Notes: generated by a model from the sequence alone, not told the origin. Positions 1 through 6,095 are shown, counted from the stretch's first letter. The stretch: DNA of 7,008 nt from JAJTHY01 sp964458795 (GCA_964458795.1 CAYWJW010000068.1:1-7008); one strand, 5' to 3'. Program-made: numbers and translations.

Positions 1-1131
1 CTGAGCAGTATAACTATCCGGCACTTTAACTGTCTTAGGGAAGAAGGCAAAGAACTTTCCTTTAGCCTTAAAGTGGCTAGCAACCTTTTCTGCTTTCTGC
101 CCTCTACCAAAGAAGATATCTCCTCGGATGGCGCCTCGGATAGCACCTCCTGTATCTTGGGCGATAAATAGTCTTCTGTAATCGCGTCCTTGAAATATGC
201 TTTTCTCAGGTAAACTAGTTGCAACCCAAACCGGCATGCCATATGGGTATAAACCATAGTCGACCGCGAGAGAGCGTTCTGGGTGCAATGGAACTCCATG
301 GCCGCCAACGGCATGGTGACCTTCTACAGGGCGGAAAAATACATAAGATGGATCTTGTTCCATGATCTCACGTCCGTCTTTAGGGTTTTCATGTAGGTAG
401 TCCATCATGCTTTTGGCATCGTTAAATTTTAAGTTCTTCTCCTTTAAGGCTTCACTAATGCCACGGAACCTATATCCATTATGGTCCTCAAATCCTAAAT
501 TCAGATGGCCACCTTCTTTGAGTTTAACTATACCTGAGCCTTGTATTTGCATGAAGTAAAGTCGAGCACGATTGTTGACATAGGCCACTTCAAGGCCTTG
601 GCCAGCAAGTGCTCCGCTATTGATCGCTGAGTGATCTATAGCGCTGGATCCCTTTAAGCTCGCTAGATTAGAAGGCTTCCGATAAATTGGATGTTTATAT
701 TTGCCATGCTTTTTTTTGCTTCCTTCAAGCTCAATTTGGAAATAGCCGGTTAATGTGCCTTCAGGATTGGAATTATCATCGAAAACTTGGTAGGGTTTAA
801 ACCATTTTTCAAAAAATGCTTTGGCTTCTGCATCGGTTGGTTTCTCATGGTTCATTGCGTCCATGCACGGTACTTGCCAGTCAATTGCAGATCCGCCCAA
901 AGCAGTGGCCCGGCTTATATTTCTTTCTATATCAAGGCGCATAATTTTATCGCATGATTTCTTAAATGAATTGAAGGCGCTAGCATGACTGTCATGCTCC
1001 CAGCCTTCAATTTGTTCAAATGCTACAGGTTTGAATTTTGCAATTCTTGGCTTTTGAGTAGTGCCACAGCTTGTGACTAATACACAAATAGAGGTAACAG
1101 TTAATAATTTAAGGATTTTTTTAAGAATCAT
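1..1131 (-). CDS. mltA: Membrane-bound lytic murein transglycosylase A (MltA), lipoprotein, 3' end outside window
   Basis: The minus-strand frame is open from an ATG at 1131 to the window edge and gives 377 residues. MltA cleaves the glycosidic bond between N-acetylmuramic acid and N-acetylglucosamine in peptidoglycan, forming 1,6-anhydro ends. A lipoprotein signal is visible: lysines at 4-5, a hydrophobic stretch to residue 20, and a lipobox VTSC with the lipidated cysteine at 22. This predicts a mature enzyme tethered in the periplasm. The MltA barrel region carries GTLTGYF (125-131) and MQIQGSG (194-200). The C-terminal 3D domain has its three aspartates at D291 (DYGLYPYGMPVW), D326 (AQDTGGAIRG) and D338 (GDIFFG); D338 aligns with catalytic Asp308 of mature E. 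coli MltA. The visible part is already about full family length, so only a short tail should be missing. The start overlaps the end of the upstream Tim44-like gene by 11 bases and has no strong ribosome binding site, which suggests translational coupling. Product assignment is firm. Confidence 0.95.
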   Translation of the reverse strand, partial: MILKKILKLLTVTSICVLVTSCGTTQKPRIAKFKPVAFEQIEGWEHDSHASAFNSFKKSCDKIMRLDIERNISRATALGGSAIDWQVPCMDAMNHEKPTDAEAKAFFEKWFKPYQVFDDNSNPEGTLTGYFQIELEGSKKKHGKYKHPIYRKPSNLASLKGSSAIDHSAINSGALAGQGLEVAYVNNRARLYFMQIQGSGIVKLKEGGHLNLGFEDHNGYRFRGISEALKEKNLKFNDAKSMMDYLHENPKDGREIMEQDPSYVFFRPVEGHHAVGGHGVPLHPERSLAVDYGLYPYGMPVWVATSLPEKSIFQGRDYRRLFIAQDTGGAIRGAIRGDIFFGRGQKAEKVASHFKAKGKFFAFFPKTVKVPDSYTAQ

Positions 1132-1786
1132 TACTAATCAATATCCAATTTTTTGATTTTGATGTGATTGTTTTAGCAAATGTCCAAGTATCTACGCATT
1201 TAATAACGCGTGAGGCACTTCCACTAACCAGTTCGCCGGAAACTGTATCTACTATATTAGAAATCTGTTCGGACTCAAATTTAACTTTTATCATAGCTCT
1301 GGAGTCTTGGCGGATAACCGAAAGTATTTTCGTGCTCAATATGCTTACAACTGCTATGTTTCGCTTTTGGGCATTTGATTGTAGATGGTCTATATCTTGC
1401 ATGAACTTATCTAGCATGGCATCTGCAACTAATCTTTGTAAAGTGCTTTTGTCTTGTTCCGCATAAGCTTTTAGGATTATTTCAAAAGCGCTCCCAGCGC
1501 CACGTACGAATTTATCTGCAGTGAAATCAGGCGTATGATCGCGTACAGCATCAAGAATTCCACGCTCTTCCTCATTCATCTCTGCTTCCATTGCAGAAGT
1601 AATGTAAATTTGAGCGGCTTCACCTTCAATTGGTTCAGCATCTTTAAGCAGGCTTTCTTTAAATTGTTGATATGCCTTCTTATTTTCTTCCGATAATTCA
1701 TTATCATGTTTGGTATCACCAAGGGCTTTATAAAGCCGGCGGCCTATGAAGAATGCGAGTAGTGCGAAAATTATAATATCGATCAT
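1121..1786 (-). CDS. Tim44-like (TimA-type) inner-membrane-anchored protein
   Basis: A 221-residue protein (226 if the GTG at 1801 is used) in the Tim44-like domain family. It has one N-terminal hydrophobic segment (IDIIIFALLAFFIG), then RRLYKALGD, the layout usual for alphaproteobacterial Tim44 homologs. A charged linker of about 70 residues (numbered from the GTG) is rich in Glu and Lys. The Tim44 domain runs from about residue 95 to the end: FVRGAGSAFEIILKAYAEQD, a helix LQRLVADAMLDKFM, and a closing WTFAK...NWIL that matches the family's typical ending. Mitochondrial Tim44 tethers the import motor to the translocon; the bacterial role is less clear (TimA in Caulobacter is a membrane-associated homolog). 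I chose the ATG at 1786: family members start just before the membrane segment, the upstream GTG has no Shine-Dalgarno, and the GTG lies only about 10 bases from the inferred transcription start. It is co-transcribed with mltA, an arrangement conserved in alphaproteobacteria. Confidence 0.85.
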   Translation of the reverse strand: MIDIIIFALLAFFIGRRLYKALGDTKHDNELSEENKKAYQQFKESLLKDAEPIEGEAAQIYITSAMEAEMNEEERGILDAVRDHTPDFTADKFVRGAGSAFEIILKAYAEQDKSTLQRLVADAMLDKFMQDIDHLQSNAQKRNIAVVSILSTKILSVIRQDSRAMIKVKFESEQISNIVDTVSGELVSGSASRVIKCVDTWTFAKTITSKSKNWILISNDS

Positions 1787-1794
1787 TTTATTAA

Positions 1795-1822
1795 TGGACA
1801 CAAATAGCTTTGCTGATAATAT
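1795..1822 (+). promoter_or_regulatory. Candidate promoter for secB
   Basis: TGGACA (1795-1800, five of six matches to the sigma70 -35) is followed after 16 bases by TAATAT (1817-1822), preceded by TGA to make an extended -10. The predicted start, near 1829, leaves a leader of about 37 bases before the secB ATG. Its -10 shares bases 1818-1822 with the divergent promoter candidate. Sequence-match evidence only. Confidence 0.45.
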
Positions 1823-1846
1823 AGCAGACCTTGTAATGCATAAAAA
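1818..1846 (-). promoter_or_regulatory. Candidate promoter for the Tim44-like/mltA operon
   Basis: On the minus strand there is an extended -10 element, TGCTATATT (plus-strand 1818-1826, hexamer at 1818-1823). A weak -35, TTTTTA (1841-1846), lies 17 bases away. Transcription would start near 1811, leaving about 25 bases before the ATG at 1786. It overlaps the secB promoter candidate. The extended TG supports a call despite the poor -35; this is inference from sequence match only. Confidence 0.4.
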
Positions 1847-1855
1847 TATTTATTT

Positions 1856-1859
1856 AGGA
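1856..1859 (+). promoter_or_regulatory. Ribosome binding site of secB
   Basis: AGGA lies 7 bases before the ATG at 1867, a standard Shine-Dalgarno match and spacing. It fixes the secB start. Confidence 0.7.
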
Positions 1860-1866
1860 ATTTATT

Positions 1867-2319
1867 ATGGAAGCAAAAGGAAGTTTAGTTATTCATGGTC
1901 AGTATATCAAAGATCTATCTTTTGAAAACCCCAAAGCCCCTGCATCGTTTCAGATGGAGCGTGAGCCGACTTTTGATATTGGTATAGATGTCACTACCAA
2001 TACAATTGGTGAACATCTATACGAAGTAGTGCTGAAGTTTGTGGTAAGAGCAATGCAAGATAAAGATCCAGTTTTTGTAACCGAACTGGAATATGCTGGT
2101 GTATTTAGTGTTGAGACAGAAGATAAAGAGGAGTTGGAGAAAGCTTTATTAGTGCAATGTGCTGCTATTTTATTTCCTTTCGCTAGAAGAATTATTGCCG
2201 ATACAACTAGAGATGGCGGTTACCCACCTATCTCATTGCATCCTGTGGACTTTTTTGGCCTGTATTTGCAGAAAAAGCAATTGGAAGCTGCTGAGCCACC
2301 AGCCAATAGTAATAATTAA
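1867..2319 (+). CDS. secB: Protein-export chaperone SecB
   Basis: A 150-residue cytoplasmic chaperone of typical SecB length. SecB is a homotetramer that binds unfolded precursor proteins after translation and hands them to SecA at the SecYEG translocon. Family signatures are in order: GQYIKDLSFENPKAP (11-25), the strand IGIDVTTNTIG, EHLYEVVLKFVVRA in the central sheet, and VFVTELEYAGVFSVE. The helical end carries ILFPFARRIIADTTRDGGYPP followed by ISLHPVDFFGLYLQKK, corresponding to the FPYAR...FPPLNLAPVNFDALY block of other SecBs. The start is supported by AGGA 7 bases upstream. The gene is divergent from the Tim44-like/mltA pair. An AT-only inverted repeat spans its stop codon. All expected blocks are present and there is no sign of truncation. 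Confidence 0.97.
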   Translation: MEAKGSLVIHGQYIKDLSFENPKAPASFQMEREPTFDIGIDVTTNTIGEHLYEVVLKFVVRAMQDKDPVFVTELEYAGVFSVETEDKEELEKALLVQCAAILFPFARRIIADTTRDGGYPPISLHPVDFFGLYLQKKQLEAAEPPANSNN

Positions 2320-2341
2320 TAAATTATTCTGTTAATTATTA
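2310..2341 (+). repeat. AT-only inverted repeat across the secB stop codon
   Basis: A perfect 10-base inverted repeat: TAATAATTAA at 2310-2319 pairs with TTAATTATTA at 2332-2341 around a 12-base loop. The first arm contains the secB stop codon. The stem has only A:T pairs and no following T-run, so it is a poor intrinsic terminator. It could be a weak 3' end structure or chance in AT-rich spacer. Confidence 0.4.
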
Positions 2342-2346
2342 TAGAA

Positions 2347-2374
2347 TTGAGGAATGATTAGAGAAGATGATAAA
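2347..2374 (+). promoter_or_regulatory. Weak candidate promoter for nuoF
   Basis: TTGAGG (2347-2352, four of six -35 matches) is followed after 16 bases by GATAAA (2369-2374, four of six -10 matches). The predicted start is about 18 bases before the nuoF ATG. No clear Shine-Dalgarno lies between it and the start codon. Read-through from secB, 80 bases upstream, is an alternative. Confidence 0.3.
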
Positions 2375-2399
2375 CTAGAAAAATTAGATTAGCTTTGAT

Positions 2400-3680
2400 A
2401 TGTTGAAACTAGAGGATCGAATTTTTACTAACCTATACGGCTTTGAAAGTGCGCAGTTATCGGCTGCTAAGAAGCGTGGGGATTGGAGTAACACTAAGGC
2501 ATTACTAAAGAAAGCGCCAGATCAAATCATCCAAGAAATTAAAGATTCTGGCTTGCGAGGTCGTGGAGGAGCTGGTTTTTCAGCTGGGATGAAATGGTCA
2601 TTTATGCCAAAAAATCCTACTCCAGAACGTCCAAGCTACCTGGTTGTAAATGCTGATGAATCTGAGCCTGGAACCTGTAAGGATCGGGATATACTTCGCT
2701 TTGAACCGCACAAACTAATTGAAGGCTGCCTTATAGCTGGTTTCGCCATGCGTGCTAAGGCTGCTTATATATATATCCGTGGCGAATATTGCAATGAAGC
2801 AATTGCCGTGCAGAAGGCTATAGATGAAGCTTATGATGCAGGTCTTATAGGTAAAAATGCGTGTGGCAGTAAGTATGACTTTGATGTGTACTTGCATAGG
2901 GGGGCAGGTGCATATATTTGCGGTGAAGAGACTGCTCTTCTTAATAGTTTAGAAGGGCGTAAAGGTATGCCAAGGCTTAAACCTCCATGCTTTCCAGCTG
3001 CAGTGGGTGTATGGGGTTGTCCAACAACAGTTAATAATGTGGAAACTATTGCTGTAGTTCCTGAGATATTAAGACGGGGCCCAAGTTGGTTTGCATCGAT
3101 CGGGCGCCCTAACAACGCCGGAACTAAGATATTCTGCATTTCAGGGCATGTGAACAATCCTTGTAACGTGGAAGAAGCCATGTCTATTCCACTTAAGGAG
3201 TTAATAGAGAAACACGCTGGTGGAGTTAGAGGTGGATGGGATAATCTTCTTGCCATAATTCCTGGTGGCTCTTCCGTACCTATGATACCAAAATCCATTT
3301 GTGATACGGTTCTTATGGACTTTGATGCACTAAGAGATGTGCAGACGGGCTTAGGTACAGCGGCTGTAATTGTTATGGATAAATCTACTGATTTAATTAA
3401 GGCGATTGCTAAACTTTCTAAATTTTACATGCATGAATCATGTGGGCAATGTACGCCGTGTCGAGAAGGTACTGGTTGGCTTTATCGGGTTATGTGTAGA
3501 ATGGTTGAAGGTGATGCGGAAATTGAAGAGATCGACAGCCTTTTAGATGTCACTAAGCAAATAGAAGGGCATACAATATGCGCTCTAGGTGATGCTGCTG
3601 CGTGGCCAGTACAAGGTCTAATACGCCATTTCCGTGGTGAAATCGAAGATAGAATCCATGCGTATAAAAACAACTTTTAA
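2400..3680 (+). CDS. nuoF: NADH-quinone oxidoreductase subunit F (complex I, 51-kDa subunit)
   Basis: A 426-residue protein of normal NuoF length. NuoF is the entry point of complex I: it binds NADH and FMN and passes electrons through the N3 [4Fe-4S] cluster, in the peripheral arm on the cytoplasmic side. Visible sites are the glycine-rich nucleotide loop GLRGRGGAGF (51-60), NADESEPGTCKDRD (84-97), the FMN/NADH segment GAGAYICGEETALLNSLEG (168-186), and the cluster ligands in ESCGQCTPC (C348, C351, C354) with the distant C394 in HTICALGDAAAWP. All cofactor residues are intact. The ATG at 2400 gives the usual short N-terminal lead (LEDRIFTNLYG), though its Shine-Dalgarno is weak. No other nuo gene is in the window, so the complex I genes are dispersed here, as in many Rickettsiales. 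A palindromic element begins 40 bases after the stop. Confidence 0.98.
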   Translation: MLKLEDRIFTNLYGFESAQLSAAKKRGDWSNTKALLKKAPDQIIQEIKDSGLRGRGGAGFSAGMKWSFMPKNPTPERPSYLVVNADESEPGTCKDRDILRFEPHKLIEGCLIAGFAMRAKAAYIYIRGEYCNEAIAVQKAIDEAYDAGLIGKNACGSKYDFDVYLHRGAGAYICGEETALLNSLEGRKGMPRLKPPCFPAAVGVWGCPTTVNNVETIAVVPEILRRGPSWFASIGRPNNAGTKIFCISGHVNNPCNVEEAMSIPLKELIEKHAGGVRGGWDNLLAIIPGGSSVPMIPKSICDTVLMDFDALRDVQTGLGTAAVIVMDKSTDLIKAIAKLSKFYMHESCGQCTPCREGTGWLYRVMCRMVEGDAEIEEIDSLLDVTKQIEGHTICALGDAAAWPVQGLIRHFRGEIEDRIHAYKNNF

Positions 3681-3719
3681 CATTAGCCCATATTTTATGA
3701 GCATACCATCACGCTTTTC

Positions 3720-3829
3720 CGTCATCCTCGCGAATTCGGGGATCCATCTTAAGGCTAGGGTAGCGTTTATACTTAGTGATGAGAATAGTTTTTGCCAGAA
3801 CATGGATCGCCGCGTTCGCAAGGATGACG
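3720..3829. repeat. 110-bp palindromic element with 31-bp imperfect terminal inverted repeats
   Basis: The left end (3720-3750) begins CGTCATCCTCGCGAATTCGG. The reverse complement of the right end (3799-3829) begins CGTCATCCTTGCGAACGCGG. By hand alignment 26 of 31 positions match, enclosing a 48-base interior. The left arm can also fold on itself through a 7-bp stem (ATCCTCG with CGGGGAT, one G:T pair); the right arm folds less well. Its ends resemble GTCATCC...GGATGAC repeats seen in many bacterial genomes. No protein is credible inside it. It is likely a MITE-like or REP-like element between nuoF and the PBP gene, possibly acting at their mRNA ends. Family membership was not tested by search. 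Confidence 0.75.
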
Positions 3830-3874
3830 AGAAGGTTGACAGCAATCGTTACTTATGCTTCAAACCCATAGAGT

Positions 3875-5782
3875 ATGTCTATGGTTAAAAAGCATAAGAA
3901 TAAGGCAAAGCGCCAACCAAGTAGGCGTAAGCTGCGGCTAAAAACAATACTGGTAAGCTTGTTTAGCATAGTGCTCTTTGGGACAATCTCTCTATTTTTA
4001 CTACTAGCTTACTTGCTTAAAGATATGCCTAATATTGAAGAGATGGCGGTTAAGGACATTCGCCCTCAAATCACATTGTTTGATAGTGAAGGCATAGTTC
4101 TTGCTAAATACGGAGACTTTCGGGGAGAAACTTTAACTTACTCTAATATTCCCATATACACTGTGCAGGCTGTGGTTGCAGCGGAAGATCGTAGATTTTT
4201 TGATCACTTTGGTATTGATCTTCTTGGTATCGCCCGAGCTTATTTTGTGAACTTAAAAGCTGGACGTGTTGTGCAAGGTGGAAGTACGATAACTCAGCAG
4301 CTAGCTAAAATAATATATCTATCTTCAGAGCGCACGCTCAAACGTAAGTTGCAAGAAATAATAATAGCCCTTGAGTTGGAGCGAAAGTTCAGTAAAGAGC
4401 AAATACTTACGCTTTATCTTAATCGCGTATACTTAGGTAAAGGTAATTATGGAATTGATGCTGCTGCTAAATATTATTTTGGTAAGCGTGGTCAGGACTT
4501 AGATATATTCGAATCAGCAATGATTGCAGGGCTTTTGAAAGCCCCATCGCGTTATTCACCATCATCTAACCCCACATTGGCTGTTGGACGTGCGCGGCAG
4601 GTATTGGAGCAGATGTATAATGAAGGTTATATAACGAAAGAACAGTATAAATATCAAGCTCCCCCTACGATAATTGAACGTGGAGTTGGACGTGGAGCGC
4701 TGAAGAATCCATATTTTGCGGACTATGTCTTATCAGAGATTCCAGATCTAATAGAAAATACCAACCGCAATTTGAATATCTATACAACGCTTGATATTCA
4801 CGTGCAGGAAACCTTAGAAAAGGTCATGTTAAGTTATGCTCAACAAGCCAAAACTAAGTATAATGCGGAGCAGATGGCGGGTCTAGTTATGGAAGAAAAT
4901 GGAGCAATCAAGGCAATGCTGGGTGGGATTTCCTATCAGCATTCACAATTCAATCGCGCTGTCTCGGCAAAGCGTCAACCTGGGTCCGCCTTTAAATTCT
5001 TTATTTACCTGACAGCACTAGAAAATGGTATTGAACCTAGTGAGAGATTTATAGATGAGGCAATTTTTCTAAAGCAGGGTAGGGGATTACCCATATGGAG
5101 CCCTCGTAATATTGATCGCAAATACCATGGTGAGATGACGATGGAAGAGGCATTTAGCCGCTCTATAAACACTATAGCAGTTAAGATATCTGAGCGTGTT
5201 GGTGTGCCTAAAGTTGCTGCGATGGCACATAGACTTGGAGTAACCTCTGATATTCCAAATCTTTCTAGCATAGCGCTAGGCACCGCTGAGATGAGCCTTT
5301 TAGAGATGACACAGAGTTTTGCACATATAGCCAACTATGGGCAAAAGGTTAGGGCATTTGCAATCACAAAGATAACGGATGATCAGGATGATCTTATATA
5401 TGAATATCCAGGCATTGAACCAGAGCAGTTAGTAGATGAAGACACTGTAGCTAAAATGCGCGAGCTACTGCGCTCGGTAATTGTAAACGGAAGCGGTAAA
5501 CGCGCGGCAATTTCGGGCAGGGACGTATACGGGAAAACTGGTACAACACAGGAACACCATGATGCGTGGTTTATAGGGTTCACTGGTGATATCGTTACCG
5601 GCATTTGGATCGGAAATGATGATAACCGTCCCACAAAACAACTAGGAGGAGCAGGTCTACCCGCTCTTATCTTCCACGATTTCAATGAAACCGTGGGTGA
5701 AATAGAGAAAACCAAACTCACCAGTGATTCTATTCCTTGGAATAAAGAGAACATATTTGATGTGATCTTTGGGAATAACTAA
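3875..5782 (+). CDS. Bifunctional class A penicillin-binding protein (PBP1A family)
   Basis: A 635-residue peptidoglycan synthase that polymerises lipid II into glycan (glycosyltransferase GT51) and cross-links stem peptides (transpeptidase). After a basic cytoplasmic tail comes one membrane anchor (about 24-47), so the catalytic part is periplasmic. GT51 motifs are in order: EDRRFFDHFGID (104-115, catalytic Glu at 104), GGSTITQQLAK (135-145), RKLQEIIIALELE (157-169), KEQILTLYLNRVYLG (174-188) and KYYFGK (199-204). The transpeptidase has SAFK (nucleophile S371, K374), SIN (S430, N432) and KTGTT (554-558). All catalytic residues are present. The linker between the domains is short, so the protein lacks the large extra domain that makes many PBP1A proteins about 800 residues. 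The start could instead be the in-frame ATG at 3881, which has AGAG at better spacing. Palindromic repeats lie on both sides. Confidence 0.96.
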   Translation: MSMVKKHKNKAKRQPSRRKLRLKTILVSLFSIVLFGTISLFLLLAYLLKDMPNIEEMAVKDIRPQITLFDSEGIVLAKYGDFRGETLTYSNIPIYTVQAVVAAEDRRFFDHFGIDLLGIARAYFVNLKAGRVVQGGSTITQQLAKIIYLSSERTLKRKLQEIIIALELERKFSKEQILTLYLNRVYLGKGNYGIDAAAKYYFGKRGQDLDIFESAMIAGLLKAPSRYSPSSNPTLAVGRARQVLEQMYNEGYITKEQYKYQAPPTIIERGVGRGALKNPYFADYVLSEIPDLIENTNRNLNIYTTLDIHVQETLEKVMLSYAQQAKTKYNAEQMAGLVMEENGAIKAMLGGISYQHSQFNRAVSAKRQPGSAFKFFIYLTALENGIEPSERFIDEAIFLKQGRGLPIWSPRNIDRKYHGEMTMEEAFSRSINTIAVKISERVGVPKVAAMAHRLGVTSDIPNLSSIALGTAEMSLLEMTQSFAHIANYGQKVRAFAITKITDDQDDLIYEYPGIEPEQLVDEDTVAKMRELLRSVIVNGSGKRAAISGRDVYGKTGTTQEHHDAWFIGFTGDIVTGIWIGNDDNRPTKQLGGAGLPALIFHDFNETVGEIEKTKLTSDSIPWNKENIFDVIFGNN

Positions 5783-5784
5783 CC

Positions 5785-5795
5785 TGCATGACAAA
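5785..5795. repeat. Possible truncated end of a hairpin repeat
   Basis: CTGCATGACAA, just after the PBP stop, matches CAGCATGACAA at the right end of the adjacent twin-hairpin element (5869-5879) in 10 of 11 bases. It may be the remnant of a neighbouring copy. The match is short, so chance cannot be excluded. Confidence 0.3.
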
Positions 5796-5809
5796 GCCTT
5801 TCAAAATGA

Positions 5810-5876
5810 GTCATTCTGAACTCGCTTCAGAATCTTTCAAAGAGGTGAAGAGATGCTGAAATAAATTCAGCATGAC
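5810..5876. repeat. 67-bp twin-hairpin palindromic element
   Basis: It begins GTCATTCTGAA and ends TTCAGCATGAC. The left arm is a perfect hairpin (5813-5833): ATTCTGAA, loop CTCGC, TTCAGAAT. The right arm is another (5853-5873): ATGCTGAA, loop ATAAA, TTCAGCAT. The two arms are also roughly inverted copies of each other, so the whole unit can fold as one long stem. It lies 27 bases after the PBP stop codon and may shape or stabilise that mRNA end. No T-run follows, so it is not a standard intrinsic terminator. It resembles the GTCATTCTGAA-type dispersed repeats of bacterial genomes; copy number elsewhere could not be checked. Confidence 0.8.
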
Positions 5877-6037
5877 AAATCACAAAAATATTTTCACCAG
5901 GGACTTCCATTGACCTCTATGTGTCAAGTATACTAATAAATATAAGATCAGGAAAGTATGCTTAAACTTAAAAATAATATCCAATAAAATAGTCATTCTG
6001 GATCTAAGTCGATATGATCTCTGAAAAAATTACCACA
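5877..6037. other. Intergenic spacer without a recognisable gene
   Basis: This AT-rich stretch lies within the 313-base gap between the PBP gene and the last gene. I see no credible coding region or RNA gene. GTCATTCTGGATCT at 5992-6005 starts like the twin-hairpin repeat but has no matching second arm. TTGACC (5910-5915) and TATACT (5929-5934) look promoter-like but are only 13 bases apart. Confidence 0.5.
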
Positions 6038-6066
6038 TTGCTCTAAACTACTATTTAAACTACAAT
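6038..6066 (+). promoter_or_regulatory. Candidate sigma70-like promoter of the right-end gene
   Basis: TTGCTC (6038-6043) and TACAAT (6061-6066, five of six -10 matches) are separated by exactly 17 bases. Transcription would start near 6073, leaving a leader of about 23 bases that contains the GAGGT ribosome binding site. The -10 lies in the first copy of a perfect 9-bp tandem repeat. Confidence 0.5.
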
Positions 6067-6075
6067 AACTACAAT
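6058..6075 (+). repeat. Perfect 9-bp tandem repeat over the -10 and start region
   Basis: AACTACAAT occurs twice back to back, at 6058-6066 and 6067-6075. Each copy holds a -10-like TACAAT. It may give two -10 choices 9 bases apart, be a direct-repeat binding site, or be a chance duplication. Confidence 0.6.
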
Positions 6076-6083
6076 TAAATTAT

Positions 6084-6088
6084 GAGGT
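6084..6088 (+). promoter_or_regulatory. Ribosome binding site of the right-end gene
   Basis: GAGGT sits 7 bases before the ATG at 6096. An in-frame TGA at 6090-6092 rules out any upstream extension, so this site fixes the start. It is the strongest Shine-Dalgarno in the window. Confidence 0.75.
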
Positions 6089-6095
6089 ATGAATT

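Noticed and set aside
122..145. 12-bp tandem repeat (CCTCGGATGGCG / CCTCGGATAGCA)
   Set aside because: It encodes the AIRGAIRG part of the conserved 3D-domain motif of MltA, so protein constraint explains it.
1164..1466. 100-residue plus-strand open frame
   Set aside because: It lies antisense inside the Tim44-like gene, has no family features, and is explained as a shadow of that coding strand.
2831..3298. 155-residue minus-strand open frame inside nuoF
   Set aside because: It is fully antisense to well-conserved NuoF motifs; the composition follows from the nuoF codons.
3836..3841. Perfect -35 hexamer TTGACA just before the PBP gene
   Set aside because: The only good -10-like hexamer, TATGCT (3854-3859), is 12 bases away, too close for a sigma70 promoter; nothing fits at 16-18 bases.
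5005..5754. Two minus-strand open frames inside the PBP gene, and one at 6749-6952 in the last gene
   Set aside because: Antisense shadows without start signals or recognisable domains.
5810..5876. Intrinsic terminator after the PBP gene
   Set aside because: The hairpins are strong but no T-run follows on either strand and the stems are not GC-rich; a repeat element is the better description.
5910..5934. TTGACC and TATACT as a promoter in the last spacer
   Set aside because: Only 13 bases apart, and a better-spaced promoter candidate exists at 6038-6066.
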